DNA of 64,000 nucleotides from CAVQCJ01 sp963849365 (GTDB lineage Bacteria > Actinomycetota > Actinomycetes > Prado026). A program made the position numbers and the translations under genes. Under the pieces are notes generated by a model, which ran no database searches, was not told the origin of the DNA, and was given only the letters and a program-made list of their open reading frames with translations. Of the stretch, positions 42,584 through 50,377 are shown in pieces. How positions within the stretch are numbered: position 1 is the stretch's first letter; every line of letters begins with the position of its first letter. The stretch spans positions 310,001 through 374,000 of the forward strand of contig CAWKHA010000003.1 of NCBI GenBank assembly GCA_963849365.1, in the 5' to 3' direction.

Positions 42584-43203
42584 CGGATGAGGTAGATGGT
42601 CGAGAAGAGGCCGATCCAGACGATGTCGACGAAGTGCCAGTAGTACGAGACCACGATGGCGCTCGTCGCCTGGTTGTGCGTGAACCGCCGCGCGACGTAC
42701 GTGCGTCCCAGCACGAACAGGAACGCGACCAGACCGCCGGTCACGTGCAGACCGTGGAAGCCGGTGGTCAGGTAGAAGACGGAGCCGTAGTCGGTCTGCA
42801 GGGTCAGTCCTTCGCGCACGAGCGCGGAGTACTCGTAGATCTGGCCGCCGATGAAGAACGCGCCCATGGCGAACGTGAGGACGAACCAGCGCCGCAGCTT
42901 GACCACGTCGCCACGCTCGGCCGCGAAGACGCCCATCTGGCAGGTGACCGAGGAGAGCACCAGGACGGTGGTGTTGCACGCGGCGAACACCAGCGTCAGG
43001 TGGCTCGTGGCGTTCTTCCAGACCTCCGGCCCCTGCACCGCGCGGACCGTGAAGTACATCGCGAACAGCGCCGCGAAGAACATCAGCTCGGAGGACAGCC
43101 ACACGATCGTGCCGACGGCCACGTTGCTGGGTCGGGCCGGCGCTGCCGGGTGGTGCGGGGCGCTCATGGGCGCCGGAGCGGTTGCGGAGGCCACGGGCGG
43201 CAT
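42580..43203 (-). CDS. ctaE: Cytochrome c oxidase subunit III
   Basis: 207 residues, five to six helices, with the subunit III signatures FFAALFAMYFTVRA, LTTGFHGLHVTGGLVAFLF and SYYWHFVDIVWIGLF. ATG 43203 is taken as the start; GTG 43194 is possible. First gene of the ctaE-qcrCAB operon, separated from the rest of the oxidase genes (ctaCDF) as in mycobacteria. Confidence 0.95.
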   Translation of the reverse strand: MPPVASATAPAPMSAPHHPAAPARPSNVAVGTIVWLSSELMFFAALFAMYFTVRAVQGPEVWKNATSHLTLVFAACNTTVLVLSSVTCQMGVFAAERGDVVKLRRWFVLTFAMGAFFIGGQIYEYSALVREGLTLQTDYGSVFYLTTGFHGLHVTGGLVAFLFVLGRTYVARRFTHNQATSAIVVSYYWHFVDIVWIGLFSTIYLIR

Positions 43204-43278
43204 TCTGGCAGGCCGGGGCACCCGCAGCGACCCCCACCCCCGGTTCGCCACGCCGAGTGTCGGCAGAGGCCCGACCGG

Positions 43279-43284
43279 TACGAT
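43279..43284 (+). promoter_or_regulatory. -10 box, leaderless start at 43291
   Basis: TACGAT, 6 nt, then GTG. Confidence 0.45.
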
Positions 43285-43290
43285 CCGCCC

Positions 43291-43734
43291 GTGACCGACC
43301 ACGCCGGACCGACCCAGCCCGAGCGCACCCTGACCGTGCTCGTCTACAGCGACGACCGGAGCACCCGCGAGCAGGTCCGCCGGGCGCTGGGGCGGCGGCC
43401 GGCGGCCGGCCTGCCCCGCCTCGAGTACGTGGAGTGCGCCACCGAGCCGGCCGTGATCGCGCGGATGGACGCCGGCGGCGTCGACCTCGCGATCCTGGAC
43501 GGCGAGGCGGTACCCGCCGGCGGGATGGGCGTCTGCCGCCAGCTCAAGGACGAGATCTACCGCTGCCCGCCGGTCCTGGTCCTCATCGGCCGCCCGCAGG
43601 ACGCCTGGCTGGCGACCTGGTCGCGCGCCGACGCCGCGGTGTCGCACCCGCTGGACCCGGTCGAGCTCGCCACCGCGGCTGCGGGGCTGCTGTCCACCCG
43701 GACCGGGCGGCCGGCCTCCCGCTCGGCCGGCTGA
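43291..43734 (+). CDS. Stand-alone receiver-like protein, atypical
   Basis: 147 residues with the fold of a response-regulator receiver and no output domain. Acidic pair in LVYSDDRSTREQVRRAL, probable phosphoacceptor Asp in DLAILDGEAVPAGG, and beta-4 PPVLVLIGRPQD. The conserved Lys of the C-terminal KP loop is replaced by His (AAVSHPLDPVEL), so normal phosphorylation is doubtful. Located between ctaE (divergent) and trpD, 16 nt upstream of the latter, so probably co-transcribed with trpD. Confidence 0.8.
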   Translation: MTDHAGPTQPERTLTVLVYSDDRSTREQVRRALGRRPAAGLPRLEYVECATEPAVIARMDAGGVDLAILDGEAVPAGGMGVCRQLKDEIYRCPPVLVLIGRPQDAWLATWSRADAAVSHPLDPVELATAAAGLLSTRTGRPASRSAG

Positions 43735-43750
43735 GCCGGCAGGCTCCTCG

Positions 43751-44827
43751 ATGGCTGCCGAGGGGTCGGCCCCGGCCCGCACCTGGCCGTCCCTGCTCAC
43801 CACCTTGCTGCGCGGCACCGCGCTGTCCGCCGACGACACCGCGTGGGCGATGGGCGAGCTGATGTCCGGCGAGGCGACCCCCGTGCAGATCGCCGGCTTC
43901 GTGGTCGCGTTGCGGGCCAAGGGCGAGACCGCGGCGGAGATGGACGGCTTCGTCCGGACGATGCTGGAGCACGCCCACCGCATCGAGGTGCCGGGGCCGG
44001 CCGTCGACGTGGTCGGCACCGGCGGCGACCGGGCGCACACGGTGAACATCTCCACGATGGCGGCGGTGGTCGTGGCCGGCACGGGCGCGACAGTGGTCAA
44101 GCACGGCAACCGGGCGGCCTCGTCCAGCTGCGGCGCGGCCGACGTCCTGGAGGCGCTCGGCGTCAGCCTGACGCTGACTCCGGCGCAGGTGGTCCAGGTC
44201 GCGGCGCGCGCGGGCATCACGTTCTGCTTCGCCCAGGTCTTCCACCCGGCCATGCGGCACGCGGCGGTGCCGCGGCGCGAGCTGGGCGTCCCGACCGCGT
44301 TCAACTTCCTGGGGCCGCTCACCAACCCGGCACAGCCAGCCGCCCAGGCCATCGGCTGCGCCGACCCGCGGATGGCCGCCGTGATGGCCGAGGTCTTCGC
44401 CCGCCGTGGCGTCGCCGCCCTGGTCGTCCGCGGCGACGACGGCTTGGACGAGGTGACCACGGCGACCACGTCACAGGTGCGCAGGGTGCGAGCCGGGTCG
44501 GTGACCGAGCACGTGTTCGACCCGGTCCGGCTGGGAGTCACCGCGGCACCGGCCGAGGCCTTGCGCGGCGGCGACGCCGCGTTCAACGCCACCGCCGTAC
44601 GGGACCTGCTGGCCGGCCGGACCGGGCCGGTGCGCGACGCGGTGCTGCTCAACGCCGCCGCGGCTCTGGTCGCCCTCGGCGACGCCACCGGAGGTGCACC
44701 GGACGACCTCGACGAAGCGATGGCGGCCGGGCTGGTCCGGGCCGCCGAGTCGGTGGACTCGGGTGCGGCGGCCGCGTCGCTGGAACGGTGGGTCGAGGCC
44801 AGCGCAACGGTGGCTGCAGCCGGCTGA
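43751..44827 (+). CDS. trpD: Anthranilate phosphoribosyltransferase
   Basis: 358 residues. Second step of tryptophan synthesis: anthranilate plus PRPP. Motifs: VDVVGTGGDRAHTVNIST (PRPP loop), VVKHGNRAASSSCGAADVLEALG, and FNFLGPLTNPA. Same orientation and position as Rv2192c of mycobacteria, away from other trp genes. ATG start 16 nt after the receiver-like gene. Confidence 0.96.
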   Translation: MAAEGSAPARTWPSLLTTLLRGTALSADDTAWAMGELMSGEATPVQIAGFVVALRAKGETAAEMDGFVRTMLEHAHRIEVPGPAVDVVGTGGDRAHTVNISTMAAVVVAGTGATVVKHGNRAASSSCGAADVLEALGVSLTLTPAQVVQVAARAGITFCFAQVFHPAMRHAAVPRRELGVPTAFNFLGPLTNPAQPAAQAIGCADPRMAAVMAEVFARRGVAALVVRGDDGLDEVTTATTSQVRRVRAGSVTEHVFDPVRLGVTAAPAEALRGGDAAFNATAVRDLLAGRTGPVRDAVLLNAAAALVALGDATGGAPDDLDEAMAAGLVRAAESVDSGAAAASLERWVEASATVAAAG

Positions 44828-44835
44828 CGGCAGGC

Positions 44836-45123
44836 TCAGAAGCCGTCCTCGAGACCGAGCGCGAACGCCGCCTCGAGGTCGTGCCGGCTGTAGGCGCGGA
44901 ACGCGATGTGCGTCGTGGTGGACAGCACGCCTGGCACCTTGTTCAACGTCCCTGCGATGACATCGGCCAGCTGCTCGTGCTCGCGCACCCGGACCATCGC
45001 GACGAGGTCGGTGTCGCCGGTGACCGAGTACACCTCCGTCACGCCGGGGATCTCGGCGATCTCCTGCGCGACCTCCCCGATCCGGGCGACCTCGGTCGTG
45101 ACGAGCACGATGGCGGTGATCAC
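44836..45123 (-). CDS. Stand-alone Lrp/AsnC ligand-binding (RAM) domain protein
   Basis: 95 residues starting with GTG. It is only the regulatory domain of Lrp proteins: ITAIVLVTTEVARIGEVAQEIAEIPGV, EVYSVTGDTDLVAMVRV and LNKVPGVLSTTTHIAFRAY. No DNA-binding domain. Such SraA-type proteins bind amino acids and may pair with full Lrp regulators. Its place beside trpD suggests aromatic amino acids, but this is a guess. Confidence 0.92.
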   Translation of the reverse strand: MITAIVLVTTEVARIGEVAQEIAEIPGVTEVYSVTGDTDLVAMVRVREHEQLADVIAGTLNKVPGVLSTTTHIAFRAYSRHDLEAAFALGLEDGF

Positions 45124-45141
45124 GGGCCGAGCCTACGTCGC

Positions 45142-46938
45142 TCAGCGCACCGGGCGCAGCCGCCGGCGGTCGCTGCCGGGCGCCGCGGTGGAGTCGCGCG
45201 AGCGCAGCTCGGCGAAGCGGTCCCGGACCGCACCGGCGCCGTAGGCGGGCGACCACCACGCGCCGTCCACCTCGACCAGCCGGACCCCCGGGTGCTCCAG
45301 CCAGCGCAGGACGCACTCCATCTCCTCCGCGAACGCGTTGGGGGTGGGGCCGACTCCGGCCGCGACCCGCTCGGCGGTCGCGACCAGGGCCTCGACCGAC
45401 GGGCGCGGAGGCACTCCGGGCGACACGGCGTCGGTGCCGGCCAGCCGGCCGTGCCGGACCACGGCCAGCTCCCAGCCGCCCGCGGGGGTGGGTCGCGCCG
45501 CCACGAGCTCGGGGATCCGGGACAGCGCCGCGTACCGCTGCATCCGCGCCGCCGTGAGGACCAGGGCGGCCAGCCGGTCGCGGTGGGCGGCGGCGTCCTC
45601 GTAGCGCTCCGCCTCGGCGAGCCGGCGGATCCGGGCCTCCAGGCGTTCCACCAGCTCGCGGCAGTCGCCGCTGAAGACCGCGCGGGCCTCGTGCGCGTGC
45701 ACCGTGTACTCCTCGGTGCTCTCGCGGCCTTCGCACGGCGCACCGCACCGGCCCATCCCGAACAGCGCGCAGGCGGACCCGGCCGGGTGCAGCGGGAGCC
45801 GGCCGCTGCACTGCCGCAGCGGCACCGCCTCGTGCAGCGCCGTCATCGCGGCGTCCGCGGCGCGCCGCGAGCCGAACGGCCCGAGGTAGTCCGCCCCGTC
45901 GTCCTTGACCGCACGCACCAGCGACAGCCTGGGGAACGGTTCGACGGTGAGCTTGAGCCAGACGACGCGCTCGGGGAACCGCGAGCGCCGGTTGTAGCGG
46001 GGGCGGTGCTCGGCGATCAGTCGCAGCTCGCGGACCTCGGCCTCCAGCGCGGTCGGGCAGGGGACCGGGCGCACCCGCTCCGCCAGCCGCACCATCTCGG
46101 CCATGCGGGTGCGCATCTCGCTGGCGGTGAAGTACGACCGGACCCGGGCCTTGAGGTCCTTGGACCGGCCCACGTACAGGACGCGCCCGCCGGGGTCCTC
46201 GAACAGGTAGACGCCCGGCCCACGGGGCAGGCCCTCGGCGAGGTGGCGCTTGCGGCGCTGCTCCGGGGAGACCCGCGAGGAGTAGGTGCCGAGCTCCTCC
46301 AGGGTGTCGACCCCCTGCGTGCCGACCCGCTCGATCAGCCCGTGCAGCACGTCCACGGTCGCCCTGGCGTCGTCGAGGGCGCGGTGCGTCGGCTGCGTGG
46401 TGGCCCGGAACAGCCGGGCCAGCGTCGAGAGCTTGCAGTCGGGGGCCTCGTCACGCAGCAGCACCTGCCGGGCCAGCCGGGCGGTGTCCAGGACTCCGAA
46501 CGGCGGCCAGGGCCGGCCTTGGCGCTCGGCCGCGGCGCGCAGGAACCCGACGTCGAACGGCGCGTTGTGCGCGACCAGCACGCAGCCCTGCGCGAACTCC
46601 AGGAACGCGGGCAACATCGCGCCCACCCCGGGGCTGGCGGCCACCATCGAGTCCGTGATCCCGGTCAGCACCTGGATGAACGGGGGGATGGCGGTGCCGG
46701 GGTTCACCAGCGAGTGGAACTCGCCGAGCACCTCGCCGCTGCGGATCTTGACCGCGCCGATCTCGGTGATGCCGCAGTCGGCGGGCGAGCCACCGGTGGT
46801 CTCCAGGTCGACCACAACGAACACCACCTCGCGCAGCGGCGTGCCGAGCTCGTCGAAGCTGGTCTGCCGTGCCGTCGCCGCCGTACCGGGCGCGCCCGCC
46901 GCACCGGGCGACCCGGCTGCGGACGGATCGGCGCTCAT
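45142..46938 (-). CDS. DEDDh exonuclease fused to UvrC-like GIY-YIG domain
   Basis: 598 residues. The N-terminal domain (about 35-200) is a DnaQ-type 3'-5' exonuclease: VVVDLETTGGSP, AHNAPFDVGFL and HRALDDARATVDVL supply the DEDDh residues. The second part is GIY-YIG: GPGVYLFEDPGGRVLYVGRSKDLKARVRSYF, and the later UvrC-like Cys block LFGMGRCGAPCEGRES. There is no UvrC RNase H or HhH end. This fusion is known in actinobacteria (Rv2191 type) and is presumably a repair nuclease. Ends 18 nt from the RAM gene start on the same strand. Confidence 0.93.
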   Translation of the reverse strand: MSADPSAAGSPGAAGAPGTAATARQTSFDELGTPLREVVFVVVDLETTGGSPADCGITEIGAVKIRSGEVLGEFHSLVNPGTAIPPFIQVLTGITDSMVAASPGVGAMLPAFLEFAQGCVLVAHNAPFDVGFLRAAAERQGRPWPPFGVLDTARLARQVLLRDEAPDCKLSTLARLFRATTQPTHRALDDARATVDVLHGLIERVGTQGVDTLEELGTYSSRVSPEQRRKRHLAEGLPRGPGVYLFEDPGGRVLYVGRSKDLKARVRSYFTASEMRTRMAEMVRLAERVRPVPCPTALEAEVRELRLIAEHRPRYNRRSRFPERVVWLKLTVEPFPRLSLVRAVKDDGADYLGPFGSRRAADAAMTALHEAVPLRQCSGRLPLHPAGSACALFGMGRCGAPCEGRESTEEYTVHAHEARAVFSGDCRELVERLEARIRRLAEAERYEDAAAHRDRLAALVLTAARMQRYAALSRIPELVAARPTPAGGWELAVVRHGRLAGTDAVSPGVPPRPSVEALVATAERVAAGVGPTPNAFAEEMECVLRWLEHPGVRLVEVDGAWWSPAYGAGAVRDRFAELRSRDSTAAPGSDRRRLRPVR

Positions 46939-47046
46939 GGCGGCGACGGTAGGCACGTCCACCGACATCCGCCGGCAGGCGCACCGGCGCATGCTGCCGT
47001 GGAGCGCCTAGCCTGGAGCCCGGACCCAACGGCCCCGGAGGACCGC

Positions 47047-47301
47047 GTGCCCGTACCGCTGCCCGACCCGCAGTCCCGTTGGCGCTGCGCGCGCTGCGGC
47101 AACCTGACCCGCTTCGACGTGCAGCGCTCCCGCCGCACGCTGGAGTACTGGCACCTCGATCTGTCTGGGGAGCCGGCTGTCGTCGAGACCGAGGTGCTCG
47201 CCGAGACCGTCGAGCAGGTGCGCTGCCGTTGGTGCGACGCCGTCGACGCCGTCGAGCTGGTCGCGCGTCCGGCCGGGTCGGGGGAACCGGCGCCGCGTTG
47301 A
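47047..47301 (+). CDS. Small zinc-ribbon protein
   Basis: 84 residues from GTG 47047 with GGAGG 6 nt upstream. Two knuckles: RWRCARCGNLTRF and VRCRWCDAVDAVEL, separated by a strand-rich region (LEYWHLDLSGEPAVVE). Probably binds one zinc ion; partner unknown. Overlaps the NYN gene by 4 nt (TTGA), so the two may work together on RNA. Confidence 0.85.
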   Translation: MPVPLPDPQSRWRCARCGNLTRFDVQRSRRTLEYWHLDLSGEPAVVETEVLAETVEQVRCRWCDAVDAVELVARPAGSGEPAPR

Positions 47302-48650
47302 CTGCCGCCGGCCCGGACGGGACCGTGCGGCTGCCGCCCGCCGTACGGCTGCGCGTGGTCGCCCTGGCGGCGGACGCGCTCGGGAAGCTGCCCCCCGAGC
47401 AAGTGCCCGCCGCCCTGCGCGCGGTCGCCCGTTTCACCCCGGCCCGCCGGGCGCGGGTCGGGGCCGCCGCCCTGGCTGTGGCGCTGGAGTCGGATGCCGC
47501 CTTCCGCCAGCGCGTCGCGGCCGCTGCACGAGCGGCCGCGCCGGACGTCACCGCCGCGCTCGACCGAGGGACGCCGCCGGCTGCCGCCGACCCGGTGGAG
47601 GTGGCTGCTCTCGCCTATCTCGTGCGCCCTGACGGCTGGGTCGACGTGCTGACCGCAGCGACCGAGGCGCTGGACGCGGCCGGCCGTTCGGCGCAGGTGG
47701 CCGACCTCGAGGCGCAGGTCGCACGGTTGGGCCGCAGGCTCGCCGAGCTGCGGGCCGAGGCCGAGCGGGAGGCCGTCAAGGCCCAGGGTGAGCGGGAGCA
47801 GGTGAAGGCCGAGCTGGCCGAGGCGCGCCGTCGGGTGCGCGAGCTCGACGCCGAGCTCGGGCGGTCCCGGTCGGCCACGGAGGCCGCGGCGAGGGCGGCA
47901 GCGCAGGCCGGGTCGGACGCCGCTGACCGGGTCGGTGCGGCGAGCTCGGAGGCGCGCCGGTTGCGCGCGCGGGTGGCCGAGCTCGAGGCGGCCGTCGAGG
48001 GGGCCCGCCGGGCGGCGAGGGAGGGTCGCAGCCACGACGAGGTCCGGCTCCGGCTGCTGCTGGACACGCTGCTCGGTGCTGCCCAGGGACTGCGGCAGGA
48101 GCTGGCCCTGCCGCCGGCCGAGGTCATGACCGGGCAGACCCTGCCGGCGGACGCCGTCGCCGCACAGGCCGGGGCCGTCGCCCCGAGCGGTGTGGCCGGC
48201 GTCGGTGACGTCGCGGCTCGGGCCCTCGCCGCCGACGACCCGGCCGTCCTCGAGCAGCTGCTGGCCCTGCCCCGGGTGCACATGCTGGTCGACGGCTACA
48301 ACGTCACGAAAGGCGGGTACGGGACGCTGCCCCTCGAGCAGCAGCGGGCGCGCCTGCTCTCCGGGCTCGCGGCCCTGGCCGCCCGCACAAGGGCCGAGGT
48401 CACCTGCGTCTTCGACGGGACGAGCCTGGCCGCACCGGTGCTGGCGGCGCCCCCGCGCGGAGTCCGGGTGCTGTTCAGCGCCGACGGCCAGACCGCGGAC
48501 CAGCTGATCGACCGGCTGGTCCGGGCCGAACCGCCGGGCCGTCCGCTCGTCGTGGTCTCGACCGACCGCGAAGTCGCCGATCGGGCCGTTGCCGCCGGGG
48601 CCCGGGCCATCGCGTCGGCCGCGCTGCTGCGCCGGCTGGACCGGGCCTGA
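47298..48650 (+). CDS. NYN-domain (YacP-like) ribonuclease with coiled-coil N-terminus
   Basis: 450 residues from a TTG in overlap with the upstream stop. Residues 1-130 are helical (LPPAVRLRVVALAADALGKLPPEQVPAALRAV), 130-260 form a long coiled coil (ARLGRRLAELRAEAEREAVKA), and the last 170 are a PIN/NYN nuclease: HMLVDGYNVTKGGYG, TCVFDGTSLA, FSADGQTADQLIDRLV, VVVSTDREVADRAV with the acidic catalytic residues. YacP/Rae1 relatives cut mRNA on ribosomes or process rRNA. Confidence 0.9.
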   Translation: MTAAGPDGTVRLPPAVRLRVVALAADALGKLPPEQVPAALRAVARFTPARRARVGAAALAVALESDAAFRQRVAAAARAAAPDVTAALDRGTPPAAADPVEVAALAYLVRPDGWVDVLTAATEALDAAGRSAQVADLEAQVARLGRRLAELRAEAEREAVKAQGEREQVKAELAEARRRVRELDAELGRSRSATEAAARAAAQAGSDAADRVGAASSEARRLRARVAELEAAVEGARRAAREGRSHDEVRLRLLLDTLLGAAQGLRQELALPPAEVMTGQTLPADAVAAQAGAVAPSGVAGVGDVAARALAADDPAVLEQLLALPRVHMLVDGYNVTKGGYGTLPLEQQRARLLSGLAALAARTRAEVTCVFDGTSLAAPVLAAPPRGVRVLFSADGQTADQLIDRLVRAEPPGRPLVVVSTDREVADRAVAAGARAIASAALLRRLDRA

Positions 48651-48729
48651 GCAGCCGCCGGACCGGCGCTGTCGGACCCGGCTCCTAGCGTCCCCTCCAG
48701 AGGTCGCCAGCAGAACCAGGGAGGGTCCG

Positions 48730-49002
48730 GTGCTCATCGACTGCGACAGCTGTGAGGTCCGCGGGCTCGCCTGCGGCGACTGCGTCGTGACCGTGCTGCT
48801 CGCGGCCCCGCCCGAGGGGGTCGTGCTCGACGCCGAGGAGCGCCGGGCACTCGACGTGCTGGCCGGATCGGGTCTGGTGCCGCCGTTGCGGCTGGTCCAG
48901 GGCCCACGAGCCGAGAGCGAGGAGGCGGTCGCTGAGCGTGACGATCCGGGCCAGGCCCGCCGTGGCGGCCGACACGCGGGTGGAGCGAGGTACGTGAGTT
49001 GA
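48730..49002 (+). CDS. Small Cys-rich conserved hypothetical protein
   Basis: 90 residues from GTG 48730 after AGGGAGG. The N-terminus IDCDSCEVRGLACGDCVVTVLL carries four cysteines (CxxCx6CxxC spacing), suggesting a metal or Fe-S site, followed by VVLDAEERRALDVLAGSGLVPPLRLV and a disordered basic end. Proteins of this kind occur in many actinobacteria just upstream of NlpC/P60 genes. Function unknown. Confidence 0.82.
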   Translation: MLIDCDSCEVRGLACGDCVVTVLLAAPPEGVVLDAEERRALDVLAGSGLVPPLRLVQGPRAESEEAVAERDDPGQARRGGRHAGGARYVS

Positions 49003-49084
49003 ATTGATTCGGTCGTGACCTTTTCGTTAGGGTGCTCGACCAGGTGCAGGCAGGACGCCGTCCAGACGGGTCGGCGGTCGGCAC

Positions 49085-49247
49085 CTCCGCTGAGTCCTCG
49101 GTGGTGCTGGGCAGGGTCGGTCGGATCTTGTCGGGTGTGCTGGGGAGCCGGGGACCCATGTTCCCTGGGGTGAGTCCGACCGGGTGGTTGTGCCGGTTGG
49201 TAGGGCGATCTTCCCCGTCCGAACCCGACAGCTAACCCGGTAGGCGG
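49085..49247 (+). promoter_or_regulatory. ydaO/yuaA-type cyclic-di-AMP riboswitch
   Basis: The segment 49142-49177 has the conserved GGGGA...CCC(A)...GGGGTGAGTCC block and 49218-49247 has CCGAACCCGACAGCTAACCC followed by GGTAGGCGG, the signature 3' end of the c-di-AMP riboswitch. CGCTGAGTCC at 49088 may be the 5' conserved element, so the left edge is estimated. Ligand binding should switch off the NlpC/P60 gene that starts 3 nt downstream. The same class precedes cell-wall hydrolase genes in other actinobacteria. Confidence 0.9.
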
Positions 49248-49249
49248 CC

Positions 49250-50326
49250 GTGGAAGTGAGGAGTGCCGCCTCCGTGGCGTCCACCCGAATGCGTTCGTTG
49301 CGTGTGGTGTTGGTGGCTGGGTTGGTGGCTGGGTTGGCTGTGGTGTTGGTGCCCACGGCTGCGCCGGCGGCGCCGCGGCCGTCCTTGGATCAGGTGCGGG
49401 CGCAGTTGGCTGGGTTGGCTGCGGCCGGTGAGGTGGCGCAGGAGAACGCGAATGCGACGCAGGTGAGGGTGGCTGCGGGGCAGCGGGTGTTGGCGCAGAT
49501 CAATGCGCGGGTGGCGCGTTCGCAGGCGGTGGTGGGGGCGGCGCAGTTGCAGGTGGGTCGGTTGGCGTCGGCTGCGTATCGCTCGGGTGGGGTGGATCAG
49601 ACGTTGCAGTTGTTGTTGGCGGATAATCCGTCGCAGTTCTTGGAGCAGATGACGGCGTTGGATGGGGTGACGCGTCGTCAGTCGGATGTGTTGCGGGCTG
49701 CGGCGGTGGCTGAGCAGCGGTTGGCTCAGGACAAGTTGGCGGCGGCGCAGCAGTTGGCGGTTTTGCGTGCGTTGTATGCGGCTGCGGCTGCGGATCTGGC
49801 CCAGGTGCGGGCGGCGCAGGCCAAGACGACGGCGTTGTTGGGTTCGTTGGAGGCTTCGCAGCGGGCTGCGCTGGCCAAGGCCGCAGCCGACGCCCGCGCC
49901 GCGGCGCGGGCCCGCGCATCCTCATCGCACCGGGCCAGCAGGAGTCATGTCCGGTACGGGTCCGGGTCGTACAGCGGCAGCATCGGCGGGCGCGTGGTCG
50001 CGTACGCCATGTCGAAGGTCGGCGACAACTACGTCTGGGGCGCCAGCGGGCCGAACTCGTTCGACTGCTCGGGCCTGACGATGCGCGCCTACTCGCAGGC
50101 CGGCATCTCGCTGCCGCACTCCTCGAGCGCGCAGTACGGGTCCGGAAGGCACGTGTCGGTCGGCGACCTGCAGCCCGGCGACCTGGTCTTCTACTACAGC
50201 CCGATCCACCACGTCGGCATCTACGTCGGCGGCGGCATGATCGTGCACGCCGCCAACCCCGGCGAGGGCGTGACGACGGCCTCGCTGTACTCGATGCCGT
50301 ACCGCGGAGCGGTCAGGCCGTACTGA
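49250..50326 (+). CDS. Secreted NlpC/P60 peptidoglycan endopeptidase (RipA/RipC-like)
   Basis: 358 residues. Signal peptide (LRVVLVAGLVAGLAVVLVPTAAPAA), a coiled-coil region to about residue 205 (LDQVRAQLAGLAAAGEVAQE, rich in Gln/Ala), a Ser/Arg linker and the NlpC/P60 domain with catalytic Cys in SFDCSGLTMRAY and His in PIHHVGIYVGGG. It should cut D-Glu-diaminopimelate bonds at the cell surface. The start may be GTG 49250 or the later ATG 49289. Codon use is odd: from 49296 to 49860 leucine is nearly always TTG, Ala GCG/GCT, Asp GAT, then it returns abruptly to C-ending codons. Confidence 0.93.
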   Translation: MEVRSAASVASTRMRSLRVVLVAGLVAGLAVVLVPTAAPAAPRPSLDQVRAQLAGLAAAGEVAQENANATQVRVAAGQRVLAQINARVARSQAVVGAAQLQVGRLASAAYRSGGVDQTLQLLLADNPSQFLEQMTALDGVTRRQSDVLRAAAVAEQRLAQDKLAAAQQLAVLRALYAAAAADLAQVRAAQAKTTALLGSLEASQRAALAKAAADARAAARARASSSHRASRSHVRYGSGSYSGSIGGRVVAYAMSKVGDNYVWGASGPNSFDCSGLTMRAYSQAGISLPHSSSAQYGSGRHVSVGDLQPGDLVFYYSPIHHVGIYVGGGMIVHAANPGEGVTTASLYSMPYRGAVRPY

Positions 50327-50365
50327 CCACCTGAGCGGCGCCGAGGCCCGACCAGTCTCGCCGCC

Positions 50366-50371
50366 TAGGAT
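50366..50371 (+). promoter_or_regulatory. -10 box, leaderless start at 50378
   Basis: TAGGAT, 6 nt, then GTG. Confidence 0.5.
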
Positions 50372-50377
50372 CGAGCG

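Noticed and set aside
45142..46938. Exonuclease/GIY-YIG fusion as a new finding
   Set aside because: This is a known actinobacterial architecture (Rv2191 type).
43843..47301. Open frame of 1152 codons on the plus strand
   Set aside because: Out-of-frame with trpD and antisense to the exonuclease gene; only its last 84 codons (zinc-ribbon gene from 47047) are real.
49306..49345. Tandem GTTGGTGGCTGG-like repeat
   Set aside because: It encodes the repetitive hydrophobic core of the signal peptide (LVAGLVAGLA) and needs no other explanation.
49500..49925. Pro/Thr-rich antisense open frame opposite the NlpC/P60 coiled coil
   Set aside because: It results from the C-poor codon use of the sense gene; no signal peptide or conserved features.
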